Shown: positions 52,874-62,381 of the stretch, one piece after another | Position numbering within the stretch: the first letter of the stretch is position 1 | Layout: every line of letters starts with the position of its first letter | Assembly: GCF_000701365.1 (NCBI RefSeq) | Contig: NZ_JNIK01000021.1 | Location: forward strand, 62,001 to 126,000 | DNA: 64,000 nucleotides | Direction of reading: 5' to 3' | Source: Blastococcus sp. URHD0036 | GTDB taxonomy: Bacteria > Actinomycetota > Actinomycetes > Mycobacteriales > Geodermatophilaceae | Program-made: the position numbers and the translations under genes | The notes under the pieces: model-generated | Database searches by the model: none | What the model was told of the DNA's origin: nothing | The model's input: only the letters and a program-made list of their open reading frames with translations

Positions 52874-54808
52874 ATGTGCGGCCTGCTGGCGTACCTGTCC
52901 ACCGACGCCGACCGGGTCGGCGAGCCGCTCGTCGACGGCGTCCGCGAGGCGCTGCACTGCCTGCACCACCGCGGCCCCGACGACACCGCGGTCTGGTCCG
53001 ACGCCAACGTCGTCCTCGGCTTCAACCGGCTGTCGATCATCGACCTCGAGGGCAGCCCGCAGCCGCTCCCCTATGCCCGGGACCGCTACCGGATCCTGTT
53101 CAACGGGGAGATCTACAACTACCTGGAGCTGCGCGAGGAGCTGCAGGCCGCCGGCGCGGAGCTCGCCACCCACGGCGACACCGAGACGATCGTCGCCGGC
53201 TACCACCTGTGGGGCCAGGACGTCGTCCGGCGGCTGCGCGGGATGTTCGCCTTCGTCATCTGGGACACCGAGACGCGGACGGCGTTCGGCGCCCGGGACC
53301 CCTTCGGCATCAAGCCGCTCTTCACCGCGCGCCTGGCCGACGGCGGGCTGGTCTTCAGCTCCGAGAAGAAGGCCGTGCTGGAACTGCTCGGCGGCAGCGC
53401 GGCCGCCGGCGGCGTCGACCCGGCCTCGCTGCAGCACTACCTGACGCTCCAGTACGTGCCCGAGCCCGCGACCCTGCACCGCGGGATCCGCCGGATCGAG
53501 AGCGGCACCAGCTTCACCGTCGTCGACGGCGAACTGCACACCAGCCGCTACTTCCACCCGGCGTGGGCACCGCAGCCCGTCCCCGCCGGCCGCGAGCAGG
53601 AGCTCTACGAGCGGATCGCCGACGCGCTGGACGAGTCGGTCGCCAAGCACATGCGCGCCGACGTGACCGTCGGCTCGTTCCTCTCCAGCGGCATCGACTC
53701 CACCGCGATCGCGGCGCTCGCGCACCGCTACAACCCCGACCTGATGACGTTCACGGTCGGCTTCCAGCGGCAGGAGCAGTCGGAGATCGAGATCGCGGCC
53801 GAGTCGGCGGGCATCCTCGGCGTCCGCCACGTCCCGGTCGAGATCACCGCCGAGGAGTTCGCCGACGCGATCCCGACCGTCGTCTGGTACCTCGACGACC
53901 CGGTCGCCGACCCCGCCCTCGTGCCGCTGTACTTCGTGGCCCGCGAGGCCCGCAAGCACGTGAAGGTGGTGCTCTCCGGCGAGGGCGCCGACGAGCTGTT
54001 CGGCGGCTACACGATCTACCGCGAGCCGATCAGCCTGGCGTGGGCGAAGAACCTCCCCGCACCCGGCCGCCGGGCGATGGCGCGGCTGGCCGACCTGCTG
54101 CCCGAGGGCGTCCGCGGGCAGGACCTGCTGCGCCGGGCGTCGATGCCGCTGGAGCAGCGCTACTACGGCAACGCCCGCAACATGCGCGACGACGAGCTGG
54201 CCGCCCTGCACCCCGGCTACGACCCGGACCTGTCGCACGTGGCCGTCACCGAGGACCTGTACCGGCAGACGCGCGCGGCCGGCTACGACGAGGTGACGGC
54301 GATGCAGTACGTCGACCTGTTCACCTGGCTGCGGGGCGACATCCTGGTCAAGGCCGACAAGATGACCATGGCGCACTCGCTGGAGTTGCGGGTGCCGTTC
54401 CTGGACACCGAGGTGTTCGAGGTCGCCCGCCGGATCCCGCTCGAGCAGCGGGTGCCCCGCCGCGGGGACGCGACGAAGTACGCGCTCCGTCAGGCGATGG
54501 CCCAGATCGTGCCGCCGCGGATCATGAACCGGCGCAAGCTCGGCTTCCCGGTGCCGACGGCGGACTTCCTGGCCGGGCCGCTGCACGACTGGGCGCGGGG
54601 CATCGTGACCGAGAGCCAGACCGACGAGTGGCTCGACCGCGACCACGTCCTCGGCCTGCTCAACCGGCTGCGGGAGGCCGAGGTGCCGAGCAAGCGGACC
54701 GCCCGCCAGGTGTGGGAGGTGCTGGTCTTCATGGTCTGGCACGGGATCTTCGTCGAGGAGCGGATCCGCCCGGAGATCCCCGAGACGGTCTACCCGGTCA
54801 GCCTGTAG
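52874..54808 (+). CDS. asnB: Asparagine synthetase (glutamine-hydrolysing)
   Basis: A 644-residue enzyme making asparagine from aspartate, glutamine and ATP. It begins Met-Cys-Gly, so the Cys becomes the N-terminal nucleophile of the Ntn glutaminase; RLSIIDLEG and FNGEIYNY follow. The synthetase half has the pyrophosphatase loop SSGIDS and SGEGADELFGGY. ATG 52874 is required by the Cys2 position, and GGGAGA lies upstream. It matches Rv2201. Some actinobacterial homologues amidate cell-wall diaminopimelate, an alternative role. Confidence 0.93.
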   Translation: MCGLLAYLSTDADRVGEPLVDGVREALHCLHHRGPDDTAVWSDANVVLGFNRLSIIDLEGSPQPLPYARDRYRILFNGEIYNYLELREELQAAGAELATHGDTETIVAGYHLWGQDVVRRLRGMFAFVIWDTETRTAFGARDPFGIKPLFTARLADGGLVFSSEKKAVLELLGGSAAAGGVDPASLQHYLTLQYVPEPATLHRGIRRIESGTSFTVVDGELHTSRYFHPAWAPQPVPAGREQELYERIADALDESVAKHMRADVTVGSFLSSGIDSTAIAALAHRYNPDLMTFTVGFQRQEQSEIEIAAESAGILGVRHVPVEITAEEFADAIPTVVWYLDDPVADPALVPLYFVAREARKHVKVVLSGEGADELFGGYTIYREPISLAWAKNLPAPGRRAMARLADLLPEGVRGQDLLRRASMPLEQRYYGNARNMRDDELAALHPGYDPDLSHVAVTEDLYRQTRAAGYDEVTAMQYVDLFTWLRGDILVKADKMTMAHSLELRVPFLDTEVFEVARRIPLEQRVPRRGDATKYALRQAMAQIVPPRIMNRRKLGFPVPTADFLAGPLHDWARGIVTESQTDEWLDRDHVLGLLNRLREAEVPSKRTARQVWEVLVFMVWHGIFVEERIRPEIPETVYPVSL

Positions 54809-54812
54809 GGAC

Positions 54813-54853
54813 GACGAAGGCCCGGCCCCCGCACGGGGGACCGGGCCTTCGTC
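54813..54853. terminator. Bidirectional terminator between asnB and erpA
   Basis: GACGAAGGCCCGG (54813-54825) pairs with CCGGGCCTTCGTC (54841-54853); an inner CCCC/GGGG extends the stem. It lies four bases from the asnB stop and eight from the erpA stop. Confidence 0.85.
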
Positions 54854-54861
54854 GGACTACG

Positions 54862-55209
54862 TCAGCTGAACGAGTCGCCGCACGCGCACGAACCCGTGGC
54901 GTTGGGGTTGTCGATCGTGAAGCCCTGCTTCTCGATGGTGTCGACGAAGTCGATGACCGCGCCGCCCAGGTACGGGCCGCTCATCCGGTCGACGATGACC
55001 TCGACGCCGTCGAAGTCGAAGGTCTGGTCGCCGTCCATGAACCGCTCGTCGAAGAAGAGCTGGTAGCGCAGACCCGAGCAACCGCCGGGCTGCACCGCGA
55101 TCCGCAGCCGCAGGTCGTCGCGGCCCTCCTGGTCGAGCAGCGCCTTGACCTTGCCGGCTGCCGTCTCGCTCAGGACGACACCGGTCGCCGTGGTGTCCTG
55201 CACCGTCAT
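54862..55209 (-). CDS. erpA: Iron-sulfur cluster insertion protein (ErpA/HesB)
   Basis: A 115-residue A-type carrier for iron-sulfur clusters. The three ligands are the Cys of PGGCSG and the two Cys of the C-terminal GSCACGDSF. ATG 55209 follows GGGAGGA. A -10 TACAGT (55297-55292) would give a leader of about 75 bases. It matches Rv2204c and could mature the Rieske and other clusters encoded nearby. Confidence 0.92.
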   Translation of the reverse strand: MTVQDTTATGVVLSETAAGKVKALLDQEGRDDLRLRIAVQPGGCSGLRYQLFFDERFMDGDQTFDFDGVEVIVDRMSGPYLGGAVIDFVDTIEKQGFTIDNPNATGSCACGDSFS

Positions 55210-55353
55210 GTGTGTTCCTCCCACGTCCGAGTGGTGCCTGCTGCGGCAGGTCCCGCAACACGCCAACACCGCCGCAGCGGGTCCTCTTCCCACTGTACGG
55301 CTCCGTGTCGCGGCAGGAGGGGAACGTGCGGGACCCCACGTAGACTCGATGGT

Positions 55354-55956
55354 GTGAAGCTCCGTCTGCCCGGCCGCCGCGACCAGGCCGCGACCACCTC
55401 GGACACGTCCGCCGACCTGACCGCCGAGCTGGTCCGCGCCGCCGGCAAGGGCCGGCCGACGCCCAAGCGCAGCGAGGCGCAGGTCCGCCGTGCCGGGCCG
55501 CCCCCGCCGCCGCCGACCACCCGCAAGGAGGCCTACAAGCGGATGCGGGAGCAGCAGGCCGCGCGGCGCGGCAGCACCCGCGAGCGCATGGCGATGGGCG
55601 ACGACTCCTACCTGCCGGCGCGCGACCGCGGTCCCGTGCGCAAGCTCGTGCGCGACGTGACCGACGCCCGCCGCAACCTCGCGTCGTTCTTCCTGCCCTT
55701 CGCCGGGCTGCTGCTGGTCAGCTACGTCGTCCCACAGTTCCAGGGCATCGTGATGCTGATGTGGATGGCCTACTTCCTGGTGCTCATCGGCGACTCGGCG
55801 ATGCTCGGCCGCCGGATCACGAAGACGGTGAAGGCCCGCTTCCCCGACGGTCAGCACAAGACCAAGGGCCTGATCTGGTACGGCATCAGCCGGTCGACGA
55901 TGATCCGCCGCTGGCGCTTCCCGAAGCCCGAGGTCGCGGTCGGCGCCGACGTCTGA
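55354..55956 (+). CDS. DUF3043 membrane protein
   Basis: A 200-residue protein of the DUF3043 family (Rv2206). A charged N-terminal half contains PPPPPPTTRKEAYKRMREQQ and GDDSYLPARDRGPVRKLVRD; two helices follow (FFLPFAGLLLVSYVV, VMLMWMAYFLVLIGD), then a basic end. Function is unknown. GTG 55354 has TAGACT seven bases upstream. Confidence 0.87.
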   Translation: MKLRLPGRRDQAATTSDTSADLTAELVRAAGKGRPTPKRSEAQVRRAGPPPPPPTTRKEAYKRMREQQAARRGSTRERMAMGDDSYLPARDRGPVRKLVRDVTDARRNLASFFLPFAGLLLVSYVVPQFQGIVMLMWMAYFLVLIGDSAMLGRRITKTVKARFPDGQHKTKGLIWYGISRSTMIRRWRFPKPEVAVGADV

Positions 55957-55995
55957 GCAGGCCGGGCCCGGCGTCGCGGGCTAGCGTCGGAGGAC

Positions 55996-56979
55996 GTGGA
56001 ACACCGACGCCTGGGCCGCTCCGGCCTGACCATCAGCGAGATCGCCTACGGCAACTGGCTCACCCACGGCGGCCAGGTCGAGGAGGACGCCGCCCACGCC
56101 TGCGTGGCGGCCGCGCTCGACGCCGGGATCACGACGTTCGACACCGCGGACGTCTACGCCGGCACCCGCGCCGAGTCCGTGCTGGGCCGGGCGCTCGCCG
56201 GTCAGCGGCGCGAGGGGCTGGAGATCTTCACCAAGGTCTACTGGCCGACCGGCCCGGGTCGCAACGACCGCGGGCTGTCCCGCAAGCACATCACCGAGAG
56301 CTGCCACGCCTCGCTGCGGCGGCTGCAGACCGACTACCTGGACATGTACCAGGCCCACCGGTACGACACCTCGGTCCCGCTCGAGGAGACGATGACCGCC
56401 TTCGCCGACCTGGTGCGGCAGGGCAAGGTCCTCTACATCGGCGTCTCGGAGTGGCGCGCCGACGAGATCGCCTCGGGGGCGGCGATGGCCCGCGAGCTGG
56501 GCATCCAGCTGATCAGCAACCAGCCGCAGTACTCGATGCTCTGGCGGGTCATCGAGCAGGAGGTCGTCCCCACCTCCGAGCGGGAGGGCATCGCGCAGAT
56601 CGTCTGGTCGCCGCTGGCCCAGGGGGTGCTGACCGGCAAGTACCTCCCCGGCGAGCAGCCCCCCGAGGGCAGCCGCGGCGCCGACGCCGAGGTCGGGGGC
56701 TCGATGCGCGGCTTCCTGCGCGACGACGTCCTCACCCGCGTGCAGGGCCTGCGCGCCGTCGCCGACGACGTCGGCCTGTCGATGGCGCAGCTCGCCGTCG
56801 CCTGGGTGCTGCAGAACCGGAACGTCGCCGCCGCGATCATCGGCGCCAGCCGACCCGAGCAGGTGCAGCAGAACGTGGCCGCGGCCGGGGTGCGCCTGGA
56901 GGACGACGTCCTGGCCCGCATCGACGAGGTGCTGGGCGACGTGGTCGAGCGGGACCCCGCCAAGACCATGCGCGGCTGA
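55996..56979 (+). CDS. Aldo/keto reductase (Kv-beta-like)
   Basis: A 327-residue NADPH-dependent TIM-barrel reductase. The catalytic tetrad is seen as Asp in FDTADVYAG with its Tyr, Lys in FTKVYW and His in QAHRYD. IIGASRPEQVQQN binds the cofactor phosphate. It resembles the Kv-beta/YghZ branch. GTG 55996 has both a TAGCGT eight bases upstream and a GGAGGA very close, so leadered and leaderless starts are both possible. Confidence 0.87.
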   Translation: MEHRRLGRSGLTISEIAYGNWLTHGGQVEEDAAHACVAAALDAGITTFDTADVYAGTRAESVLGRALAGQRREGLEIFTKVYWPTGPGRNDRGLSRKHITESCHASLRRLQTDYLDMYQAHRYDTSVPLEETMTAFADLVRQGKVLYIGVSEWRADEIASGAAMARELGIQLISNQPQYSMLWRVIEQEVVPTSEREGIAQIVWSPLAQGVLTGKYLPGEQPPEGSRGADAEVGGSMRGFLRDDVLTRVQGLRAVADDVGLSMAQLAVAWVLQNRNVAAAIIGASRPEQVQQNVAAAGVRLEDDVLARIDEVLGDVVERDPAKTMRG

Positions 56980-56980
56980 C

Positions 56981-57193
56981 TCAGCTCGGCGCGAGGCCCA
57001 TCGGGCCGTAGACGAGGGTCTCCCCGTCGAACAGGGTGACGGCGGAGACCCCGCGGGCCAGCAGGTCGCGCCAGTGCTCGCCGAGCCAGGACTCGGCGTC
57101 GGCCTGGTTCTCCGACGGCGGCACCGTCACGTCGACCGCGACCGGGTCCACCGTCTCCCCCGCCGGGCCCTCGAGGCGCCAGGTCCAGCTCAC
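56981..57193 (-). CDS. Small Trp-rich conserved protein
   Basis: A 70-residue protein starting MSWTWRLEGPAG, with VAVDVTVPPSENQADAESWLGEHWRDLLARG and a final strand VTLFDGETLVYGPMGL. It looks like a folded small alpha/beta protein of a family common in actinobacteria, without known role. It begins at GTG 57193, which overlaps the stop of an 11-codon upstream frame. Confidence 0.72.
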   Translation of the reverse strand: MSWTWRLEGPAGETVDPVAVDVTVPPSENQADAESWLGEHWRDLLARGVSAVTLFDGETLVYGPMGLAPS

Positions 57194-57225
57194 GACAGGG
57201 TCCGGCTCGACAGCGTCCAGCTCAT
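57190..57225 (-). CDS. Possible 11-codon leader ORF
   Basis: ATG 57225 has TAGCCT seven bases upstream, the usual leaderless signature here. Its frame reads MSWTLSSRTLS and stops at 57190, with the TGA overlapping GTG 57193 of the next gene as GTGA. Its first 11 bases (ATGAGCTGGAC) repeat the first 11 of the main gene apart from the start base, so it may be a small duplication that now works as a coupled leader. Confidence 0.45.
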   Translation of the reverse strand: MSWTLSSRTLS

Positions 57226-57356
57226 GACCGCGAGGCTAGCCACACCCGGGCGGCGGTGCCGGCGCCCGGGTGTGTCCGGTCCGTGATCACCGGCGGGTTA
57301 CGGCGGCGACCGCCGGGGGCATGCAGGAGCGACCGCTCCCGAGAACCGGAGGACCC

Positions 57357-57797
57357 ATGACCGACCCCTCCACCGCCGGCGCCTCGCGCGCCACCCCGCC
57401 GCCGCCGGCACCGGCCGACGCCTCGACCGGTGAGCTGATCAGCCGGCTCACCGAGCAGATCAGCACGCTCGTCCGCGACGAGGCGAAGCTCGCCCAGGCC
57501 GAGGTGACCCAGAAGGCGAAGCGGCTGGGGCTCGGTGCGGGGCTGTTCGGCGGCGCCGGGCTGTTCGCCTTCTTCGGCCTCGCGGTGCTCATCAGCGCGG
57601 CCGTCCTGGGGCTCGCCGAGGCCGTCCCGGGCTGGCTGGCCGCGGTGATCGTCGCCGTCGTCCTGTTCGCCGTCGCCGGCGTCCTGGCGCTGATCGGCAA
57701 GAAGGACGTCCAGCAGGGCAGCCCGCCCGTCCCCTCCCAGGCGATCGCCAGCACCAAGGCCGACATCGCCACCGTCAAGAAGGCGGCCTCGCGATGA
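57357..57797 (+). CDS. Putative actinobacterial holin-superfamily (phage holin 3) protein
   Basis: A 146-residue membrane protein of the Phage_holin_3_6 family. The amphipathic helix ELISRLTEQISTLVRDEAKLAQAEV precedes two membrane helices (GGAGLFAFFGLAVLISAAVLGL and LAAVIVAVVLFAVAGVLAL). Chromosomal members are not phage genes; they are common in actinobacterial stress and envelope clusters. ATG 57357 follows GGAGGA; it overlaps the next gene as ATGA. Confidence 0.84.
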   Translation: MTDPSTAGASRATPPPPAPADASTGELISRLTEQISTLVRDEAKLAQAEVTQKAKRLGLGAGLFGGAGLFAFFGLAVLISAAVLGLAEAVPGWLAAVIVAVVLFAVAGVLALIGKKDVQQGSPPVPSQAIASTKADIATVKKAASR

Positions 57798-58204
57798 CCG
57801 ACCCGACCGCGAACGGGTCACCGGACCCCGACGCCATCAAGGCCGAGATCGAGGAGACCCGCGCCCAGCTGGGCCGGACGGTCGACGAGCTCAGCGCCCG
57901 CCTCGACGTCCCCGCGCGGGCGAAGGAGGGCGCGGCGCGCGCCAAGGACACCGCGGTGGAGACGTACCGGGAGAGCCCGCCGGCGGTCATCGGCGCCGGC
58001 GCCGCCGTCGTCGGTCTCCTCGGGCTGCTCGTGTGGCGTCGGCGCACCCGCCCGCAGCGCCGGGCCCGGCGCGAGGTGCGGCGCGAGGCCAGGCAGGCGG
58101 AGAAGGCGCTGGCCGCCCGCCGGGCCGCGACTGAGAAGGTTGCCCGCAAGGCCGCGAAGAAGGCCGCCAGGACGAAGCGGAAGGCCAGGAGGGCAGCTCG
58201 ATGA
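57794..58204 (+). CDS. DUF3618 membrane protein
   Basis: A 136-residue DUF3618 protein. IKAEIEETRAQLGRTVDELSARLDVPAR is the family helix, one membrane helix follows (VIGAGAAVVGLLGLLVWR), and the last 55 residues are a strongly basic helix (Lys/Arg/Ala) that could contact nucleic acid or phospholipid heads. Coupled by ATGA at both ends. Confidence 0.85.
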   Translation: MTDPTANGSPDPDAIKAEIEETRAQLGRTVDELSARLDVPARAKEGAARAKDTAVETYRESPPAVIGAGAAVVGLLGLLVWRRRTRPQRRARREVRREARQAEKALAARRAATEKVARKAAKKAARTKRKARRAAR

Positions 58205-58524
58205 GCAAGCGCAGCAAGGCCGCGGACACACCGGGCAAGGAGAAGAAGAACAAGAGCAAGGGCAGCGCCCTGCTCTACCGCCCCATCGGGCTGCTCGGCG
58301 GCGTCGCGGCCGGCATGATCTCCGGCGCGGTGTTCAAGCAGGTCTGGAAGCTCGCGGCCAACGAGGACGACGCCCCCGGTGCGCTGCAGAGCGAGTACCG
58401 GATGCGCGAGGTCGTGATCGCCGCGGCCCTCCAGGGCGCCATCTTCGCCGCGACCAAGGCCGCCATCGACCGGGCCGGGGCCCGCGGGTACAGCAAGCTC
58501 ACCGGTAGCTGGCCCGGGGACTGA
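58201..58524 (+). CDS. DUF4235 membrane protein
   Basis: A 107-residue DUF4235 protein: a Lys-rich N-terminus (GKEKKNKSKG), then LLYRPIGLLGGVAAGMISGAVFKQVWK and VVIAAALQGAIFAATKAAIDR helices. Function unknown. ATGA overlap with DUF3618 and TGATG overlap with the BrkB-like gene. Confidence 0.84.
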   Translation: MSKRSKAADTPGKEKKNKSKGSALLYRPIGLLGGVAAGMISGAVFKQVWKLAANEDDAPGALQSEYRMREVVIAAALQGAIFAATKAAIDRAGARGYSKLTGSWPGD

Positions 58525-59660
58525 TGACCGGCACCAGGCCGCGCGAGAGCGCCGTCGACCGGATCCGCGAGCGGGTCGAGGAGAAGGCCGCCCGCCGGGC
58601 CGCGGCCCGGGAGACGGCCGACCGGGTCGCCGCCGGCGCCGCGGCCCAGGACCCGGGACTCCCGCCGCCGGGGTCCCCGGGACCCGACGCCCTGCCCGGC
58701 CTGCACGCCGACAGGCCCACGCAGATCCCGTGGCGCGGCTGGAAGCAGATCGTCAAGCGGGCGTGGGCGGAGAACAACGCCGACAACATGCCGATCATCG
58801 CCGGCGGCGTCGCGTTCTTCGCCTTCCTGGCGGTCTTCCCGGCGCTGATCGCGACCATCTCGCTCTACGGACTGGTGGCCTCGCCGGAGACGGTGGCCCG
58901 GCAGGTCGAGGACCTCGCCGACCAGCTGCCGGCCAGCGCGGCGGACCTCATCGGCGAGCAGCTCACCGAGATCACCTCCAACAGCGGCGGCGCGCTGTCG
59001 GTCGGGCTGGCGATCTCGGTGCTCGCGGCGCTGTGGTCGGCGGCCGGGGGCACCGGCAACGCCATCACGGCGATCAACATCGCCTACGACGAGGTCGAGA
59101 CCCGCAGCTTCGTCAAGCGCAAGGGCCTCGCGCTCGGCCTGACGTTCGGCGCGATCGTCTTCGTGCTCGTCGCCTTCGCCCTGGTGGCCGTCGTGCCGGC
59201 GGTGCTCGACGCCCTGCCGCTCGGGATCGTCGGGACGGTGCTCGCCCAGGTGGTGCGCTGGGTGTTGCTGCTCGGTGTCTTCGCCGGGTCCCTCGCCGTG
59301 CTCTACCGGGTCGCCCCCGACCGGGACGCACCCCGGCTGAGCTGGGTCAGCCTCGGCTCGATCGTGGTGACCGTCGTCTGGGCGCTGGTCAGCCTCGGCT
59401 TCAGCTTCTACGTCGGGAACTTCGGGTCCTACGACAAGACCTACGGAGCCATCGCCGGCGTCATCGTGCTGATGCTGTGGCTGTACCTCACCTGCTACCT
59501 GGTGCTACTCGGTGCGGAGATCAACGCCGAGGCCGAGCACCAGACCGCGGAGGACACCACCGAGGGTGCGCCGGTCCCCATGGGGCAGCGCGACGCCGCC
59601 GTCGCCGACACGCTGCCCGATCCGCCGGAGCCGACGAAGGAGTCGCACCCGAAGCGTTAG
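58524..59660 (+). CDS. YihY/BrkB-family membrane protein
   Basis: A 378-residue protein with about six membrane helices, of the YihY/virulence factor BrkB family, sometimes named RNase BN in error. The segment [26 protein letters not shown] is the family hallmark; later [21 protein letters not shown] and [23 protein letters not shown]. Transport or envelope stress is usually proposed. It ends the four-gene coupled cluster and overlaps gcvT by 4 bases. Confidence 0.87.
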   Translation: MTGTRPRESAVDRIRERVEEKAARRAAARETADRVAAGAAAQDPGLPPPGSPGPDALPGLHADRPTQIPWRGWKQIVKRAWAENNADNMPIIAGGVAFFAFLAVFPALIATISLYGLVASPETVARQVEDLADQLPASAADLIGEQLTEITSNSGGALSVGLAISVLAALWSAAGGTGNAITAINIAYDEVETRSFVKRKGLALGLTFGAIVFVLVAFALVAVVPAVLDALPLGIVGTVLAQVVRWVLLLGVFAGSLAVLYRVAPDRDAPRLSWVSLGSIVVTVVWALVSLGFSFYVGNFGSYDKTYGAIAGVIVLMLWLYLTCYLVLLGAEINAEAEHQTAEDTTEGAPVPMGQRDAAVADTLPDPPEPTKESHPKR

Positions 59661-60775
59661 CGGACGTGGGACTCCACGAACGGCGGGCGCACCACCGTGA
59701 CCGGCTGCGGCTTCCCGCGGACGTCGACGGCGACCTCCGCGCCGTCCTCGACGCCCGCGGCGGTGTCCAGCAGGGCGAGCGCGATCCCGGTGCGCAGCGT
59801 CGGCGAGAACGTGCCGCTGGTGACCTCGCCGACCCGGTTGCCGTCGGCGTCCAGCACCGCCATGCCCGGCCGCGGGATGCCTCGCCCGGTCGCGCGCAGG
59901 CCCCACAGCACCCGGGCCGGGCCCGTCTCCCGCTCGGCCAGCAGCGCCTCCCGACCCCAGAACGCCGGCTTCTTCCAGCCGACCGCCCAGCCGCTGCGCG
60001 CCTGGTTGGGGGTGATGTCGCGGGAGAGCTCGTGCCCGTGCAGCGGGTAGCCCATCTCGGTGCGCAGCGTGTCGCGGGCGCCGAGCCCGCACAGCCGCAG
60101 CCCCTCGTCGGCGCCGGTGGCGACAAGCGCGTCCCACAGGACGGCGGCCCGGTCGGCGGCGACGAGCAGCTCGTAGCCGTGCTCCCCGGTGTAGCCGGTG
60201 CGGCAGACGGTCACCTCGGTGTCCCCGCCCCCGACCCCGGTGACGAACGACATGTAGCCCAGTTCCCCGGGCAGCCCCAGCAGCGACAGCACCTGCGGCG
60301 AGCGGGGCCCCTGGACGGCGAGGACGGCGACCTCCGCGTGCCGGTCGGTGACCGTCACCCCGGCCGGCGCGGCGTCGGTCAGCCGGGCGACGACCTCCGC
60401 GGCGTTGGCGGCGTTGGGCACCAGCAGGACGTCGTCGTCGGCGTGCAGGTAGACGATGAGGTCGTCGACCACGCCGCCGGCCTGCGGCTCGCCGTCGGGC
60501 ACGCAGCAGAGCGTGTACTGCGCCTGCCCCGGACCGATCCGCCCGAGGTCGTTGGTCAGACAGGAGTCGACGAACGCCGCTGCCCCCGGCCCCCGCACGG
60601 TGGCCGTGCCCAGGTGGGAGACGTCGAAGAGGCCGACGCCCTCCCGCACGGCCGCGTGCTCGGCGAGGACACCGCCCCCCGCGTACTCGATGGGCATCGA
60701 CCAGCCACCGAAGTCGGCCAGCTTGGCGCCGGCCGCGACGTGCCGGTCGTGCAGGGGCGAGGTGCGCGGATCCAC
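59657..60775 (-). CDS. gcvT: Glycine cleavage system T protein (aminomethyltransferase)
   Basis: A 372-residue folate-dependent enzyme that releases ammonia from aminomethyl-lipoyl-GcvH and gives methylene-THF. [45 protein letters not shown] and [17 protein letters not shown] are typical. GTG 60775 has TAGCGT six bases upstream (60787-60782). gcvH and gcvP are not here. With glyA and ltaE it is the third glycine/one-carbon gene in the window; it matches Rv2211c. Confidence 0.92.
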   Translation of the reverse strand: MDPRTSPLHDRHVAAGAKLADFGGWSMPIEYAGGGVLAEHAAVREGVGLFDVSHLGTATVRGPGAAAFVDSCLTNDLGRIGPGQAQYTLCCVPDGEPQAGGVVDDLIVYLHADDDVLLVPNAANAAEVVARLTDAAPAGVTVTDRHAEVAVLAVQGPRSPQVLSLLGLPGELGYMSFVTGVGGGDTEVTVCRTGYTGEHGYELLVAADRAAVLWDALVATGADEGLRLCGLGARDTLRTEMGYPLHGHELSRDITPNQARSGWAVGWKKPAFWGREALLAERETGPARVLWGLRATGRGIPRPGMAVLDADGNRVGEVTSGTFSPTLRTGIALALLDTAAGVEDGAEVAVDVRGKPQPVTVVRPPFVESHVR

Positions 60776-60866
60776 GCGGGAACGCTAGCGCGGCCCCGCT
60801 GCAGGGGCCCGGGGCGAGCCTGCGAGGCCCGGGGGGCAGCGGGGTCCTTTGTCTAAGCTCTCCCCC

Positions 60867-62381
60867 GTGCCGCCGACGATCTCCGCCACCGACCGCCCGA
60901 TCGAGAAGGTCCCCGGCGACGCCGTCGTCGTCGGTGTGGGCCGCGGCCCCGCCGGGCTGCTCGCCACCCCCGGCGCCGAGGCGGTGGACCGGCTGCTCGG
61001 CGGCCGGCTGCTCCCGGCGCTCGCCGACCTCGGTGCCCGCGGCGGCGAGGAGGAGGTCACCCGGGTGGCCACCCTCGGCCAGGCGCCCTTCCCGGTCGTG
61101 GCAGCGGTGGGTCTCGGCGCCCCCGACGCCGACGGGCGCTACGCCGCCGAGGCCGTGCGCCGCGCCGCGGGTGCGGCCAGCCGCGCGCTGACCGGCCGGG
61201 GATCGGTCATCAGCCTGCTGGCCGCCGTCGGCGGGGCCCCGGACGCCGAGCGGCTGCACGCCGTGGGCGAGGGCGCGCTGCTGGGCGCCTACGAGTTCAC
61301 GACCTACCGCTCCGACCTGCCCGCCGACCGGCCCACCCCGCCGCGGGAGTACACGGTCGTCGTCCCGGACGCCGGCGACGCGAAGGCCCCGCTCGCCCGG
61401 GTGCGCGCGGTCGCCGCGGCGATCGAGCTGGCCCGCGACCTGGTGAACACCCCGCCGAACGACCTGCACCCCGCCGAGCTCGCCGCTCGCGGCGCCGCGG
61501 CGGGCAAGAAGGCCGGACTGTCCGTGGAGATCCTCGACGAGGACGCCCTGGCCTCGGGCGGGTACGGCGGCGTCCTCGCCGTCGGCGCCGGCTCCAGCCG
61601 CGGCCCGCGCCTGCTGCGCCTGACCTACCGGGGCAAGCGGGCCCGCAAGAAGGTCGCGCTCGTCGGCAAGGGCATCACCTTCGACAGCGGCGGCCTGTCG
61701 ATCAAGCCCGCCGCGAACATGCACCACATGACCAGCGACATGGCCGGCGCCGCGGCAGTCATCGCCACCGTGTGCCTGGTCGCCGAGCTGGGCCTGCCGG
61801 TCGAGCTCACCGCGACGGTGCCGATGGCGGAGAACCTGCCCAGCGGCACCGCCTACCGCCCGGGCGACGTCCTCACCTTCCGCAACGGCAAGAAGGTGGA
61901 GATCACCAACACCGACGCCGAGGGGCGGCTGATCCTGGCCGACGCCATCGTGCGCGCCGCCGAGGACTCCCCCGACCTGCTGGTCGAGACCTCCACCCTG
62001 ACCGGCGCCCAGCTCGTCGCCCTCGGCAGCCGCACCGCCGGCGTCATGGGCACCGACGCGCTCCGGGACGCCGTGGTGGCCGCCAGCCTGCGCAGCGGTG
62101 AGCCGATGTGGGCCATGCCGATGCCGAAGGAGCTGCGCAAGGGCATCGACTCACCGCTGGCCGACATGGTCAACGCCAACGCCGACCGGATGGGCGGCAT
62201 GCTCGTCGCGGCGCACTTCCTGGCCGAGTTCGTGCCGGCGGGGCTGCCCTGGGCGCACATCGACATCGCCGGGCCGAGCTACAACACCGGCGGTCCGTGG
62301 GGCTACACGCCCAAGGGCGGCACCGGCGTCCCCGTGCGCACCCTCCTGGCCACGATCGAGGACGCGATCGCCGAGGCATAG
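60867..62381 (+). CDS. pepA: Leucyl aminopeptidase (M17)
   Basis: A 504-residue two-metal aminopeptidase. The metal-binding signature NTDAEGRL is present, with GKGITFDSGGLSIKP (Lys and Asp) and MTSDMAGAAAV before it. GTG 60867 is chosen because TAAGCT lies seven bases upstream; a TTG 18 bases earlier is also in frame. It matches Rv2213 and diverges from gcvT across 91 bases holding both leaderless promoters. Confidence 0.93.
   Translation: MPPTISATDRPIEKVPGDAVVVGVGRGPAGLLATPGAEAVDRLLGGRLLPALADLGARGGEEEVTRVATLGQAPFPVVAAVGLGAPDADGRYAAEAVRRAAGAASRALTGRGSVISLLAAVGGAPDAERLHAVGEGALLGAYEFTTYRSDLPADRPTPPREYTVVVPDAGDAKAPLARVRAVAAAIELARDLVNTPPNDLHPAELAARGAAAGKKAGLSVEILDEDALASGGYGGVLAVGAGSSRGPRLLRLTYRGKRARKKVALVGKGITFDSGGLSIKPAANMHHMTSDMAGAAAVIATVCLVAELGLPVELTATVPMAENLPSGTAYRPGDVLTFRNGKKVEITNTDAEGRLILADAIVRAAEDSPDLLVETSTLTGAQLVALGSRTAGVMGTDALRDAVVAASLRSGEPMWAMPMPKELRKGIDSPLADMVNANADRMGGMLVAAHFLAEFVPAGLPWAHIDIAGPSYNTGGPWGYTPKGGTGVPVRTLLATIEDAIAEA

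Noticed and set aside
57357-57797. Prophage remnant, suggested by the holin-like gene
   Set aside because: No integrase, endolysin, structural gene or attachment site is near, codon use matches the surroundings, and this holin family is widely chromosomal in actinobacteria.
60776-60866. Glycine riboswitch ahead of gcvT
   Set aside because: The spacer is 91 bases and both genes have -10 hexamers right at their starts, leaving no leader for an aptamer.
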